A stretch of DNA of 64,000 nt, taken from positions 186,001 to 250,000 of the forward strand of contig NZ_UUON01000033.1 in assembly GCF_900590885.1 (NCBI RefSeq), in the 5' to 3' direction. This DNA comes from Pseudomonas viridiflava (GTDB lineage Bacteria > Pseudomonadota > Gammaproteobacteria > Pseudomonadales > Pseudomonadaceae). Numbering within the stretch: position 1 is the first letter of the stretch; each line of letters begins with the position of its first letter. Under the pieces are notes generated by a model. The model saw only the letters and a list, made by a program, of their open reading frames with translations. It did no database searches and had not been told where the DNA came from. This document shows, piece by piece, positions 42,545 through 51,341 of the stretch. Both the position numbers and the translations under genes were made by a program.

Positions 42545-43597
42545 ATGAGCAAATTCTGGAGCCCTTTCGTCAAGGACCTCGTGCCTTACGTACCCGGCGA
42601 GCAACCGAAGCTGACCAAGCTGGTCAAGCTCAACACCAATGAAAACCCCTACGGTCCGTCGCCCAAGGCGCTGGCCGCAATGCAAGCCGAGTTGAACGAC
42701 AACCTGCGCCTCTACCCGGACCCCAACAGCGACCTGCTCAAGCAGGCCGTGGCCACGTATTACGGGGTTGACGCCGGCAAGGTGTTCCTCGGCAACGGTT
42801 CCGACGAAGTGCTGGCGCACATCTTCCACGGCCTGTTCCAGCACGACTTGCCGCTGTTGTTCCCGGATATCAGCTACAGCTTCTACCCGGTTTACTGCGG
42901 CCTCTATGGCATCAAGTCCGACCCGGTGCCGTTGGACGAGCAGTTCCAGATCCGCGCTGCCGACTACGCCAAGCCCAACGGCGGGATCATCTTCCCCAAC
43001 CCGAACGCGCCGACCGGCTGCGTGCTGGCGCTGGACGCCGTGGAGCAGATCCTCAAGGCCAGCCCGGATTCGGTAGTGGTGGTCGATGAGGCCTATATCG
43101 ACTTCGGCGGCGAGACCGCCATCAGCCTGGTAGACCGCTACCCGAACCTGCTGGTGACTCAGACCCTGTCCAAATCGCGCTCACTGGCCGGTTTGCGCGT
43201 GGGCCTGGCCGTGGGCCATCCGGAGCTGATCGAGGCGCTGGAGCGCGTCAAGAACAGCTTCAACTCCTACCCGCTGGACCGCCTGGCGATTGTCGGCGCG
43301 GCGGCGGCGTTTGAAGACCGTGAATACTTCGAAAAGACCTGCAAGCTGGTGATCGACAGCCGCGAGAAGGTTGTGGCGCAGTTGGAAGGGAAGGGCTTTG
43401 AAGTGTTGCCGTCGGCGGCCAACTTCATCTTTGCGCGTCACCCCAAACACGACGCCGCTGGTTTGGCTGCGAAGCTGCGTGAGCAGGGCGTGATCGTGCG
43501 GCACTTCAAGCAGGCGCGGATTGCCCAGTTCCTGCGGATCAGCATCGGCACGCCGGAGCAGAACCAGGCGCTGATCGATGGCCTGGGCGAGCTCTAA
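42545..43597 (+). CDS. hisC: histidinol-phosphate aminotransferase
   Basis: The 350-residue class I/II PLP aminotransferase has the PLP lysine in [14 protein letters not shown], and [10 protein letters not shown] and [11 protein letters not shown] motifs. It makes histidinol phosphate. Translation is probably coupled to hisD (3-bp gap). A REPIN follows. Confidence 0.97.
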   Translation: MSKFWSPFVKDLVPYVPGEQPKLTKLVKLNTNENPYGPSPKALAAMQAELNDNLRLYPDPNSDLLKQAVATYYGVDAGKVFLGNGSDEVLAHIFHGLFQHDLPLLFPDISYSFYPVYCGLYGIKSDPVPLDEQFQIRAADYAKPNGGIIFPNPNAPTGCVLALDAVEQILKASPDSVVVVDEAYIDFGGETAISLVDRYPNLLVTQTLSKSRSLAGLRVGLAVGHPELIEALERVKNSFNSYPLDRLAIVGAAAAFEDREYFEKTCKLVIDSREKVVAQLEGKGFEVLPSAANFIFARHPKHDAAGLAAKLREQGVIVRHFKQARIAQFLRISIGTPEQNQALIDGLGEL

Positions 43598-43617
43598 GCC
43601 ACACTGAAGAAAAAAAT

Positions 43618-43704
43618 GTGGGAGGGGGCTTGCCCCCGATGGCGGTGTGTCAGTCACTAATGTACTGACTGACACTCTGCTATCGGGGGCAAGCCCCCTC
43701 CCAC
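43618..43704. repeat. REPIN, well conserved
   Basis: GTGGGAGGGGGCTTGCCCCC at 43618-43637 faces its inverted copy ending at 43704; the spacer contains the symmetric AGTCA...TGACT region. It lies between convergent hisC and uraA. Confidence 0.95.
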
Positions 43705-43724
43705 ATTTGGTTTTGCGTTGTTAG

Positions 43725-44999
43725 TTAGAGCAACGGTTCGTCCGGCTTTTTGTTCTTCCAGCCATCATTGCCCGGTAGCAGCAGGTTCAAACCAATCGCT
43801 ACCACCGCACACAGGGCGATGCCCTTGAGGCCGAAATCGTCCGGGCCGGTGCCGGTGCCTACCAGCACACCGCCAATCCCGAACACCAGGGTCACCGACA
43901 CAATCACCAGGTTGCGCGCTTCGCCCAGGTCGATCTTGTGGCGAATCAGCGTGTTCATGCCCACGGCCGCAATCGAGCCGAACAGCAGGCACAGAATCCC
44001 GCCCATCACTGGCACCGGAATGCTCTGCAGCAATGCGCCGAACTTGCCGATAAACGCCAGGCTGATGGCAAACACTGCCGCCCAGGTCATGATTTTCGGG
44101 TTGTAGTTCTTGGTCAGCATCACTGCGCCCGTCACTTCGGCGTAGGTGGTGTTCGGCGGGCCGCCAAACAGGCCGGCAGCCGTGGTGGCAATCCCGTCAC
44201 CCAACAGGGTGCGATGCAGGCCAGGTTTTTTCAGGTAGTCGCGACCAGTCACGCTGCCCACCGCAATCACGCCACCAATATGCTCGATCGCCGGGGCCAG
44301 GGCCACCGGGACGATAAACAGAATCGCCTGCCAGTTGAACTCCGGCGCGGTGAAGTGGGGCAGGGCGAACCACGGCGCCGCGGCGATCTTCGCCGTGTCG
44401 ACTACGCCAAAGTAGAACGACATGGCAAAACCCACCAGCACGCCGGAGATGATCGGCACCAGGCGGAAAATGCCCTTGCCGAACACCGCCACGATCAGCG
44501 TGGTGAGCAGCGCCGGCATCGAAATCAGCATCGCCGTCTGGTAATGGATCAGTTCGGCGCCATCGCCGGACTTGCCCATCGCCATGTTGGCGGCGATCGG
44601 CGCCATGGCCAGGCCGATGGAAATTATCACCGGCCCGATCACCACGGGCGGCAGCAGCCGGTCGATAAACCCGGTGCCTTTGATCTTCACGGCCAGGCCG
44701 AGGAAGGTATAAACGAACCCGGCCGCCATCACCCCGCCCATGGTCGCCGCGAGGCCGAACTGGCCCTTGGCGAGAATGATCGGGGTAATGAAGGCAAAGC
44801 TCGACGCCAGGAACACCGGCACCTGCCGCCCTGTCACCACCTGGAACAACAACGTGCCCAGGCCGGCGGTGAACAGTGCAACGTTTGGATCAAGACCTGT
44901 GATCAGCGGCATCAACACCAGCGCGCCAAATGCTACGAAGAGCATTTGTGCGCCAGACAGGATCTGGCGCCAAAGCGGGTCGTTGAATTCATCCTGCAT
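43725..44999 (-). CDS. uraA: uracil:H+ symporter, NCS2 family
   Basis: The 424-residue membrane protein has about 14 helices and NCS2 signatures (PPVVIGPVIISIGLAMA, and APAIEHIGGVIAVGSVTGRDYLKKPGLHRTLLGDGIATTAAGLFGGPPNTTYAEVTG). It imports uracil, with upp directly upstream. I favour the ATG at 44999, 9 nt after AAGGA. A GTG at 45005 overlaps the upp stop (GTGA) but is too close to that Shine-Dalgarno. Confidence 0.94.
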   Translation of the reverse strand: MQDEFNDPLWRQILSGAQMLFVAFGALVLMPLITGLDPNVALFTAGLGTLLFQVVTGRQVPVFLASSFAFITPIILAKGQFGLAATMGGVMAAGFVYTFLGLAVKIKGTGFIDRLLPPVVIGPVIISIGLAMAPIAANMAMGKSGDGAELIHYQTAMLISMPALLTTLIVAVFGKGIFRLVPIISGVLVGFAMSFYFGVVDTAKIAAAPWFALPHFTAPEFNWQAILFIVPVALAPAIEHIGGVIAVGSVTGRDYLKKPGLHRTLLGDGIATTAAGLFGGPPNTTYAEVTGAVMLTKNYNPKIMTWAAVFAISLAFIGKFGALLQSIPVPVMGGILCLLFGSIAAVGMNTLIRHKIDLGEARNLVIVSVTLVFGIGGVLVGTGTGPDDFGLKGIALCAVVAIGLNLLLPGNDGWKNKKPDEPLL

Positions 45000-45001
45000 G
45001 C

Positions 45002-45640
45002 TCACGCGTCCTTCTGCTTGGTGCCGAAGATCTTGTCACCGGCATCGCCCAGGCCTGGGATGATGTAGCCGTGTTCGTTCAAGCGCTCGTCGATGGACGC
45101 GGTGTAGATCTGCACATCCGGGTGGGCTTTCTCGACGGCAGCGATGCCTTCGGGGGCAGCCACCAGCACCATGGCGCGGATGTCTTTGCAGCCGGCTTTC
45201 TTCAGCAGGTCGATAGTGGCGACCATGGAGCTGCCGGTGGCGAGCATCGGGTCGATGATCATGGCCAGGCGCTCGTCGATTTCCGGAACGAGTTTTTCCA
45301 GGTAGGTGTGGGCCTGCAAGGTTTCTTCGTTGCGGGCCACGCCTACGGCGCTGACCTTGGCGCCCGGGATCAGGCTGAGCACGCCTTCGAGCATGCCGAT
45401 ACCGGCGCGCAGGATCGGCACCACGGTAATTTTCTTACCGGCGATTTTCTCGACCTGGACGGGACCGGCCCAACCTGGAATCTCGTAGGTTTCCAGGGGC
45501 AGATCTTTAGTGGCTTCGTAAGTGAGCAACGCTCCGACTTCCTGAGCAAGCTCACGGAAATTCTTCGTGCTAATGTCGGCGCGGCGCATAAGGCCGAGCT
45601 TGTGCTGGATCAGCGGGTGGCGGATCTCGCGAGTGGGCAT
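45002..45640 (-). CDS. upp: uracil phosphoribosyltransferase
   Basis: The 212-residue enzyme starts [19 protein letters not shown] and has the PRPP motif [12 protein letters not shown] and uracil loop [16 protein letters not shown]. It salvages uracil to UMP. I used the start at 45640; eight upstream codons are open but atypical. It shares an operon with uraA and is divergent from hpt. Confidence 0.97.
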   Translation of the reverse strand: MPTREIRHPLIQHKLGLMRRADISTKNFRELAQEVGALLTYEATKDLPLETYEIPGWAGPVQVEKIAGKKITVVPILRAGIGMLEGVLSLIPGAKVSAVGVARNEETLQAHTYLEKLVPEIDERLAMIIDPMLATGSSMVATIDLLKKAGCKDIRAMVLVAAPEGIAAVEKAHPDVQIYTASIDERLNEHGYIIPGLGDAGDKIFGTKQKDA

Positions 45641-45804
45641 GGGAAAGGCTCCGGCGGCGGGCAAAAAAACCGGCCTAGATTAATCTATCCGAGGGTGTTG
45701 TCCTATAGACATCTAGTACGTTAGTCCATTAAGGCTTGCTCGGAGCGCACGAGAAGCGTACCTTCGCCCGCTTTTCTTGCCACAGCACCCCCTTGGAGAG
45801 CGCC

Positions 45805-46362
45805 ATGTCCGCTGATCTCGAGCATATCCGTCAAATCATGCGCGAGGCTGACTGCCTGTACACCGAAGCGCAAGTCGAAGAAGCGATCGCCAAGGTCGGC
45901 GCACACATCACCCGCGAAATGGCCGACACCAACCCGGTGGTTTTCTGCGTGATGAACGGTGGCCTGATTTTCGCCGGCAAATTGCTGACTCATCTGCAGT
46001 TCCCGCTGGAAGCTTCCTACCTGCACGCCACTCGCTATCGCAACGAAACCACCGGCGGCGACCTGTTCTGGAAAGCCAAGCCGGAAGTCTCGTTCATCGA
46101 CCGCGACGTATTGATCATCGACGACATTCTCGATGAAGGTCACACCCTGGGCGCGATCATCGACTTCTGCAAGCACGCCGGCGCGCGCAAAGTGCACACC
46201 GCCGTGCTGATCGACAAAGACCACGACCGCAAGGCCCGCCCGGACCTGAAAGCCGATTACGTCGGCCTGCCGTGCATCGACCGTTACATCTTCGGTTACG
46301 GCATGGACTACAAAGGCTACTGGCGCAACGCCAATGGGATCTTCGCCGTCAAAGGCATGTGA
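45805..46362 (+). CDS. hpt: hypoxanthine-guanine phosphoribosyltransferase
   Basis: The 185-residue type I PRTase has the PRPP motif VLIIDDILDEGHTLG and conserved FCVMNGGLIFAGKLL. It salvages hypoxanthine and guanine. The start at 45805 follows TTGGAG. It is divergent from upp over a 164-bp gap. Confidence 0.95.
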   Translation: MSADLEHIRQIMREADCLYTEAQVEEAIAKVGAHITREMADTNPVVFCVMNGGLIFAGKLLTHLQFPLEASYLHATRYRNETTGGDLFWKAKPEVSFIDRDVLIIDDILDEGHTLGAIIDFCKHAGARKVHTAVLIDKDHDRKARPDLKADYVGLPCIDRYIFGYGMDYKGYWRNANGIFAVKGM

Positions 46363-46422
46363 TCCAGGCTCGGCGCAGGGTTGTCATGCTATCGTGCTTG
46401 GCCCCTGCGTCTGGAGCTGTCC

Positions 46423-46908
46423 ATGAGCCTGTTGATTCGCACGTGCGCCGCCCTGGCGCTGACCCTCAGCCTGCCGCTGGCAGCCGCCCCCGCACCCTTG
46501 CACAGCCAGTTCCTGCCGCCGGATGACCTGACCCTGCGCGCCGAAACCCCCGACCAGCAGCAACTGCTGCAAGTCACCGAGTACGCGGTGGTGGTGGGTA
46601 ACCAGCGTCAATCCAGCCAGCAACCGATCCCCGTCACCTCGCCGCTGATGATCCGCCTCAAGGGCAAACCCCTGAACAAGGGCGCGAGCATTGCCCAGGT
46701 GGTACTCAATTTCGATGCCGAAAGCAAAAGCCTGAAAAAGCCGCTGTTCGATGACAGCAGCAAAACCCTGACCTTGTCCTACCCGCTGGCGCAGTACCGC
46801 GTGATCGTCGACCTGCTGCGCAATGACACGGTGTATGTACAGTTTCTCAGTTATGCCAACGGGCATATCTGGGCAGACTTGCACACGGGCGCCGTGCGTA
46901 CAAAATAG
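46423..46908 (+). CDS. secreted protein of unknown function
   Basis: The 161-residue protein has a clear Sec signal (LIRTCAALALTLSLPLAAA). The mature part has hydrophobic beta-strand patterning (LLQVTEYAVVVGNQRQSS, LMIRLKGKPLNKGASIAQVVLNFD, YRVIVDLLRNDTVYVQFLSY). I do not recognise the family. No lipobox, no cysteines in the mature part and no catalytic motif are visible. It is 60 bp after hpt and is probably periplasmic. Confidence 0.75.
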   Translation: MSLLIRTCAALALTLSLPLAAAPAPLHSQFLPPDDLTLRAETPDQQQLLQVTEYAVVVGNQRQSSQQPIPVTSPLMIRLKGKPLNKGASIAQVVLNFDAESKSLKKPLFDDSSKTLTLSYPLAQYRVIVDLLRNDTVYVQFLSYANGHIWADLHTGAVRTK

Positions 46909-46930
46909 CCAGAACACCGAAGATCAAAAT

Positions 46931-46956
46931 GTGGGAGGGGGCAAGCCCCCTCCCAC
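46931..46956. repeat. minimal REP palindrome
   Basis: GTGGGAGGGGGC and GCCCCCTCCCAC form a perfect 12-bp stem with a 2-nt AA loop. It looks like a REPIN whose whole centre has been deleted. Confidence 0.9.
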
Positions 46957-47026
46957 ATTGGACCTCCTGCGCGCCGCACAGGTAGACTTCAACCCCCGTG
47001 TAAATGTCTGCAGGCTGGAGTCGGTA

Positions 47027-47314
47027 ATGCGTAAAGATAAGAAACAGGTGATTGGTGATGAGATCGGCGACGATCAGATCAAGTTGTTCCTGGACTTCGA
47101 GCCGGTTGACGCAACTTCGCCGTCCTTGCACAAACTGATCAAGGCCTACCGTGGCCTGCGTATCGACGATTTCGAGCGGTTCCTGGGCTTCTTCAAGGAA
47201 GCCGGCCTGGACCTGGATGGCAAGGACGAGCAGGGCCAGACCTTCGTCGAGCTGATCAAGGACCAGCGCAACGCGCCTGAGTACATCGAGCTGATCGAAA
47301 AAGCCCGCGGCTAA
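47027..47314 (+). CDS. conserved pseudomonad hypothetical (PA4642-like)
   Basis: The 95-residue acidic cytoplasmic protein begins MRKDKKQVIGDEIGDDQIK and continues with helical segments (LHKLIKAYRGLRIDDFERFLGFFKEAGLDLDGKDEQGQTFVEL). The C-terminal half resembles a small helical adaptor. No catalytic motif is seen. The start at 47027 follows GGAGTCGGTA. A strong bidirectional terminator follows. Confidence 0.85.
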   Translation: MRKDKKQVIGDEIGDDQIKLFLDFEPVDATSPSLHKLIKAYRGLRIDDFERFLGFFKEAGLDLDGKDEQGQTFVELIKDQRNAPEYIELIEKARG

Positions 47315-47323
47315 CGCTGCGAA

Positions 47324-47355
47324 CCAAAAAAAACGCCCCGAGGGGCGTTTTTTTA
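47324..47355. terminator. bidirectional rho-independent terminator
   Basis: AACGCCCC/GGGGCGTT with a 2-nt GA loop, flanked by an A-run upstream and T-run downstream. It serves both the small gene on the plus strand and mqo on the minus strand. Confidence 0.93.
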
Positions 47356-47368
47356 TTGCAGCCAAGCC

Positions 47369-48877
47369 TCAAGCGTAGCTTTCGGCCTCGTTGCTTTGCT
47401 CAACCAGTTCCAGGCTGATGTTGTTCTGCGCGTTGATCTTGCGGTACAGCTCGGCATCCGTCTCCAGGACCTTTTCCCGCGCCGGGAAGATCTCGTGCAG
47501 CTTGGTCGCCCACTCGCCCGCAGCCTTCTCGGGGAAGCAACGCTCGATCAGTTCCAGCATGATCGACACCGTCACCGAAGCACCCGGGGAAGCCCCCAGC
47601 AGCGCCGCCAGCGAGCCGTCTTTGGCCGCGACCAGCTCGGTGCCGAATTGCAGCACGCCGCCTTTTTTCGGGTCTTTCTTGATGATCTGCACACGTTGGC
47701 CGGCCACTTCCAGGCGCCAGTCTTCGGCTTTTGCTTCAGGGTAGAAGCGACGCAGGGATTCCAGGCGCTGTTCCATGGACTGGCGCACTTCGCTGACCAG
47801 GTACTTGGTCAGGTCCATGTTGTCGCGGGCCACGGCCAGCATCGGGCCGATGTTGCCGGCGCGGATCGACATCGGCAGGTCCAGGAACGAACCGTGCTTG
47901 AGGAACTTGGTGGTGAAGCCGGCGTATGGCCCGAACAGCAGGGATTTCTTGCCATCCACTACGCGGGTATCCAGGTGCGGTACCGACATCGGCGGCGAAC
48001 CCACGGCGGCCTGGCTGTAGACCTTGGCCTGGTGGTGCTTGACCACTTCCGGGTTGTCGCAACGCAGCCATTGGCCACTGACCGGGAAGCCGCCAAAGCC
48101 TTTGCTTTCTTCGATGCCCGAGGCTTGCAGCAGCGGCAGGGCCGCGCCACCGGCGCCGAGGAACACGAACTTGGCGTCGACTTCGCGGCTGTTGCCGCTG
48201 TTGACGTCCTTGATGCTCACGGTCCAGCCGGCGCCGTTGCGCTTGAGGCCGGTGACGCGCTTGCAGTACTTGACCTGGGCATCCGGGGCGCTGGTCAGGT
48301 GGCCGAGCAGTTGGTTGGTCAGCGCGCCGAAGTTGACGTCGGTACCGTTCATGACACGGGTGGCGGCGATTTTTTCGTCGAGCGGGCGGCCCGGCATCAT
48401 CAGCGGCATCCACTCGGCCATTTCGCTGCGGTCTTCGGTGTAGTGCATGTCCGAAAACGCGTGGTGCTGGCTGAGGGATTCAAAGCGCTTCTTGAGGAAG
48501 GACACGCCTTTGTCGCCCTGCACGAAGCTCAGGTGCGGCACCGGGCTGATAAAGGACTTGGACGAGCCAAAGGTGCCCTTTTTGGTCAGGTACGCCCAGA
48601 ACTGCTTCGACACCTCGAACTGGGTGTTGATGTGCACGGCTTTCTTGATGTCGATGGAGCCATCGGCGGCCTGTGGCGTGTAGTTCAGCTCACACAGACC
48701 GGCGTGGCCGGTACCGGCATTGTTCCACGGGTTGGAACTTTCCGCGGCACCCGAGTCCATCAGCTCAACGACTTCCAGCGTGAGGCCGGGGTCGAGCTCT
48801 TTGAGCAGCACGGCCAGGGTGGCACTCATGATGCCGGCCCCTACCAGTACTACGTCGACTGCTTCGTTATGCGCCAT
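47369..48877 (-). CDS. mqo: malate:quinone oxidoreductase
   Basis: The 502-residue FAD enzyme has a Rossmann start [20 protein letters not shown] and Mqo segments ([77 protein letters not shown]). This membrane-associated enzyme passes electrons from malate to ubiquinone and is the main malate oxidiser in pseudomonads. Its ATG abuts the TAA of a short upstream frame, and GGAG lies 9 nt before it. Confidence 0.97.
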   Translation of the reverse strand: MAHNEAVDVVLVGAGIMSATLAVLLKELDPGLTLEVVELMDSGAAESSNPWNNAGTGHAGLCELNYTPQAADGSIDIKKAVHINTQFEVSKQFWAYLTKKGTFGSSKSFISPVPHLSFVQGDKGVSFLKKRFESLSQHHAFSDMHYTEDRSEMAEWMPLMMPGRPLDEKIAATRVMNGTDVNFGALTNQLLGHLTSAPDAQVKYCKRVTGLKRNGAGWTVSIKDVNSGNSREVDAKFVFLGAGGAALPLLQASGIEESKGFGGFPVSGQWLRCDNPEVVKHHQAKVYSQAAVGSPPMSVPHLDTRVVDGKKSLLFGPYAGFTTKFLKHGSFLDLPMSIRAGNIGPMLAVARDNMDLTKYLVSEVRQSMEQRLESLRRFYPEAKAEDWRLEVAGQRVQIIKKDPKKGGVLQFGTELVAAKDGSLAALLGASPGASVTVSIMLELIERCFPEKAAGEWATKLHEIFPAREKVLETDAELYRKINAQNNISLELVEQSNEAESYA

Positions 48878-49604
48878 TTAACGCGTCTCCAAAATCTGCA
48901 GCACCAAATTGACGGCATGGCTGCCAGGAGTGACGGGGCGTTTCACGTGTTGCCCCAGGTTACCCATGGCCAGGATCGCCATGTCCGATTCGCAATTCTT
49001 TGCAACTTCAGCGCACGCTTCCTGCCGGGCCTGTCTGCCTATGAACGCATTCATGGGCGCCTGTGGCAATTCGACTTATGGTCAAAGCGTGCGATTCGTG
49101 CAACCAATCCGTAACGGACAGGCTCAAGCTCCGGTTTTTGAGGCGTGCTCGGTCCTGTGTGGTTGGGCTGTTCCAGACGCTGATGGTGCTTGTACAAACG
49201 CCAAACTATTCATTTGCTCGCCACACTCTTGTGAAGTTGTGAAAACCCGTTTTTTCACGCTCTTTTGAAGACGTGAACCTCAAAAAAGGGCTGCCCCAGC
49301 CTGGCACCTGGCCCGCAAACCTCTGCCGACACGCGGCAAAACGGGCAAACAACTCAAGTGGCCGAGCGCAATGGCAGCTCTGGCAGATTCGGGTAAAGGC
49401 GGGTGGTTTGCAGAGAAAACAGCAAGCGCGCCAGCTTCACTCGATCTGTGTGGGCGGCTCTCTGTGGGCGATTTGGGTGGTTAACGCCGAGGCATTAACG
49501 GTGTTGCGAGGCCCGATCAGGAGACGTCCTTATAATCGGGGGGAGATTGTAGCGAAGAACGCCAAGGAAATGGGCGTGTTTTATGACTTTTATTAGGTGT
49601 TCGG
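48878..49604. other. long intergenic region upstream of mqo
   Basis: About 727 bp without a convincing gene. Minus strand: a short frame (48878-49069, up to 63 codons) whose stop directly abuts the mqo start. An imperfect palindrome GTGAAAA...TTTTCAC lies at 49239-49258 beside further GTGAA copies (49231, 49273). Plus strand: a TATAAT box at 49531-49536 without a well-spaced -35. Plus-strand frames here have poor composition. The region probably carries the mqo promoter and may encode an unrecognised RNA. Confidence 0.6.
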
Positions 49605-49838
49605 TCAGGCGGCCAACGGCTGGTTTCGCAGCGACTGCGCTGGGCGTGGGCTTACCCGTGCGTGGGCCGGCAACGGGCGGTGCATCCAGCTCAAGCGGAT
49701 TTCCTCGATTTCCACCCAGCCTTCACCGACGGGAGGCTGGCCGCATTCCTTGAAGGCCTGGCAGCGGCCTTGTGCATCGAGCAGGGCAAACTGGCGAAGG
49801 GCGGGCTTGCGGGTAAACAGCGACCAGAGAAAATGCAT
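49605..49838 (-). CDS. small conserved hypothetical protein
   Basis: The 77-residue protein is MHFLWSLFTRKPALRQFALL followed by DAQGRCQAFKECGQPPVGEGWVEIEEIRLSWMHRPLPAHARV. A very good AGGAGG lies 9 nt before the ATG at 49838, which fixes the start; 37 codons upstream are open but lack a ribosome site. The sequence looks like a small globular domain with two cysteines (C33 region). I recognise it only as a recurrent pseudomonad small protein. Confidence 0.75.
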   Translation of the reverse strand: MHFLWSLFTRKPALRQFALLDAQGRCQAFKECGQPPVGEGWVEIEEIRLSWMHRPLPAHARVSPRPAQSLRNQPLAA

Positions 49839-49895
49839 GGCGATCAACCTCCTGAGATTGAGGCCAAGCATGCCGTCTCGGGATGACGAGCCCGT

Positions 49896-49959
49896 GTTAC
49901 AACCGTGACATCTCGGTGACATCGAACCGTGACGCCGTCGATAGGTCACAGGTTGTAAC
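49896..49959. promoter_or_regulatory. repeat-rich candidate operator array between the 77-aa gene and yajG
   Basis: A perfect 9-bp inverted repeat (GTTACAACC at 49896-49904, GGTTGTAAC at 49951-49959) brackets two GTGACAT direct repeats 11 bp apart (49905-49911 and 49916-49922). AACCGTGAC occurs at 49901 and 49925, and an inverted near-copy (GTCACAGGTT) closes the array. The 7-4-7 spacing is typical of OmpR/PhoB-family response-regulator sites. Confidence 0.55.
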
Positions 49960-50032
49960 TGCCGCTAGTTCCCCGCCGTGGCGCCCCGCTATACTGCCGG
50001 CCTGTCGGTACCTGATTTCTGGAGAGAAGAGC

Positions 50033-50617
50033 ATGTTGCAACGCCTGTTGTTCGGTTTGATCACTGTGACCAGTTTGACCCTGGTTGGCTGCGCCAACAG
50101 CCCGCAACAACTCACCCCTGAACCGAAGATCACCACGCAGTTGGCCCCGGTGGGCCATGGTCAGCCGGTTTCGGTACGTGTTGTGGACGGTCGCCCGTCG
50201 CCAACCCTGGGTTCGCGTGGCGGCCTGTACCCGGAAACTGCCCTGGTGTCGGTGAATGCTCAAGACGTGCTGCCCAAGCTGCAGGCCCAGGCCGAAGCGG
50301 CCGTACGCCTGCTGGGTTTCACCCCGGCCAACTCGCCGGGCGCGCCACAGTTGACCATCACCTTGGCAGAGCTGAAGTATCAGTCGCCTAAAGACGGCCT
50401 GTACGTCACTGAAGCGTCCATCGGTGCGACGTTCAAGTCCGACGTCACCGCCGGTACCCGTCGCTACAGTGGTCGCTACGGTGCATCGCTCAACCAGCGC
50501 TTCGGCATGTCGCCGAACCAGGAGACCAACACCAAGCTGGTCAGCGACGTGTTGAGTGACGCCTTGACCCGCCTGTTCAAAGACCCAAGCATCGGTTCGT
50601 TGCTCAGCTCGCAATAA
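50033..50617 (+). CDS. yajG: YajG family lipoprotein
   Basis: The 194-residue protein has a signal peptide with lipobox LVGC (TVTSLTLVGCANSPQQL) and the YajG fold (VSVRVVDGRPSPTLGSRGG, VLPKLQAQAEAAVRLLGF, then SRRYSGRYG-type strands). Function is unknown in enterics; it is presumably outer-membrane anchored. The ATG at 50033 follows GGAGAG. A strong terminator follows. Confidence 0.92.
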   Translation: MLQRLLFGLITVTSLTLVGCANSPQQLTPEPKITTQLAPVGHGQPVSVRVVDGRPSPTLGSRGGLYPETALVSVNAQDVLPKLQAQAEAAVRLLGFTPANSPGAPQLTITLAELKYQSPKDGLYVTEASIGATFKSDVTAGTRRYSGRYGASLNQRFGMSPNQETNTKLVSDVLSDALTRLFKDPSIGSLLSSQ

Positions 50618-50624
50618 CCGCTGT

Positions 50625-50661
50625 CAAAAAACCGGGCTCGGTGATGAGCCCGGTTTTTTTT
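50625..50661 (+). terminator. rho-independent terminator after yajG
   Basis: ACCGGGCTC (50631-50639) and GAGCCCGGT (50646-50654) form a 9-bp stem with a 6-nt loop and an 8-T tail. Confidence 0.95.
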
Positions 50662-50672
50662 CGCCTTGAGTT

Positions 50673-50882
50673 TTACGCGGCAGTGTCGATACAGAAGTCC
50701 AGCATGCTTACCCCCGTCAACAGATCGGCCTCCGGCAAGTCCGCATGCTGGTGCCCGCCAAGGGCGCAGTACACCAGCCAGTGACGGTCCTGGACGTTGA
50801 ACGCCAGGCCGCCGACCAGCGCCTCTTGCTCATCGCTTGGGGCAATCAGATACAGCCGATCCTGGTTGTGTGCGTGCAGCAT
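50673..50882 (-). CDS. small conserved hypothetical protein (69 aa)
   Basis: This 69-residue acidic protein (MLHAHNQDRLYLIAPSDEQE..., WLVYCALGGHQHADLPEADLL) is preceded by GGGAG 7 nt before the ATG. The two-strand core and His/Cys-containing middle give no function. It is divergent from the 85-residue membrane protein across a 183-bp region with palindromic and direct repeats. Confidence 0.7.
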   Translation of the reverse strand: MLHAHNQDRLYLIAPSDEQEALVGGLAFNVQDRHWLVYCALGGHQHADLPEADLLTGVSMLDFCIDTAA

Positions 50883-50926
50883 GACAAGCTCCCGAACGTT
50901 CGAAGGGCAACAGAGTGGCCTGTTAA

Positions 50927-50944
50927 GGTGACGTTCAGGTGACG
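50927..50944. promoter_or_regulatory. candidate tandem response-regulator site (GGTGACG-N4-GGTGACG)
   Basis: GGTGACG occurs at 50927-50933 and 50938-50944, an exact 7-4-7 direct repeat. The motif is close to the GTGACAT repeats at 49905-49922. A 10-bp palindrome CGAACGTTCG lies at 50893-50902. Confidence 0.5.
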
Positions 50945-51022
50945 CTGTAAATTACTGGATACATTAGCCGTCAATGGAGAAGGGAGCGTTTCCGGCGCTG
51001 GAGGCCACTATCGTTCAGGTTT

Positions 51023-51038
51023 GTATCCGAACGGATAC
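51023..51038. promoter_or_regulatory. perfect palindrome ahead of the 85-aa membrane protein
   Basis: GTATCCG-AA-CGGATAC is a perfect 7-bp inverted repeat with a 2-nt centre, 28 bp before the ATG at 51066. It could bind a dimeric repressor. No regulator is known from this sequence alone. Confidence 0.45.
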
Positions 51039-51065
51039 CAAGGCACTGTTTTACTGAGGTTTGTG

Positions 51066-51323
51066 ATGGCGTTGCCCGCACTATTGATCAATGTTGCAGC
51101 TTTAGCGGTGGCCTGCCCGGGCGCGGCGCTGCTGTTTGTTACCCGCCTGCGCGAACAGCGCGCGATGGCCGAGCTGAGCGCCCAAAGCGAAGATCGCGCG
51201 ATCGACCAGCCAATGTTGTTTCTGGATGTGCGCACCGAACGGGCGCACCGCATGGCGTACCGCATCGGGTTCGCCTGCCTCGGGCTGGCGCTGGCCATTT
51301 CCTGGCTCAGCACCCACCTCTAA
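51066..51323 (+). CDS. small two-helix membrane protein
   Basis: The 85-residue protein has an N-terminal helix (LPALLINVAALAVACPGAALLFV), a charged linker (TRLREQRAMAELSAQSEDRAID) and a C-terminal helix (YRIGFACLGLALAISWLS). GAGG lies 7 nt before the ATG. Function is unknown. The helix-linker-helix layout resembles small membrane regulators. Confidence 0.75.
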   Translation: MALPALLINVAALAVACPGAALLFVTRLREQRAMAELSAQSEDRAIDQPMLFLDVRTERAHRMAYRIGFACLGLALAISWLSTHL

Positions 51324-51341
51324 ACACACAGCAAAACAAAT

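Noticed and set aside
47396-49114. 572-codon plus-strand frame opposite mqo
   Set aside because: Shadow of mqo running into the intergenic region; no ribosome site or recognisable domain.
48909-49268. 119-codon plus-strand frame in the mqo upstream region
   Set aside because: Composition unlike neighbouring genes, no ribosome site.
49504-49536. TTGCGA / TATAAT as a sigma-70 promoter
   Set aside because: Spacer is 21 bp, too long for a standard promoter; only the -10-like box is noted.
49273-49596. 107-codon plus-strand frame in the mqo upstream region
   Set aside because: Poor codon use, no Shine-Dalgarno, no homologous features; kept only as part of the intergenic description.
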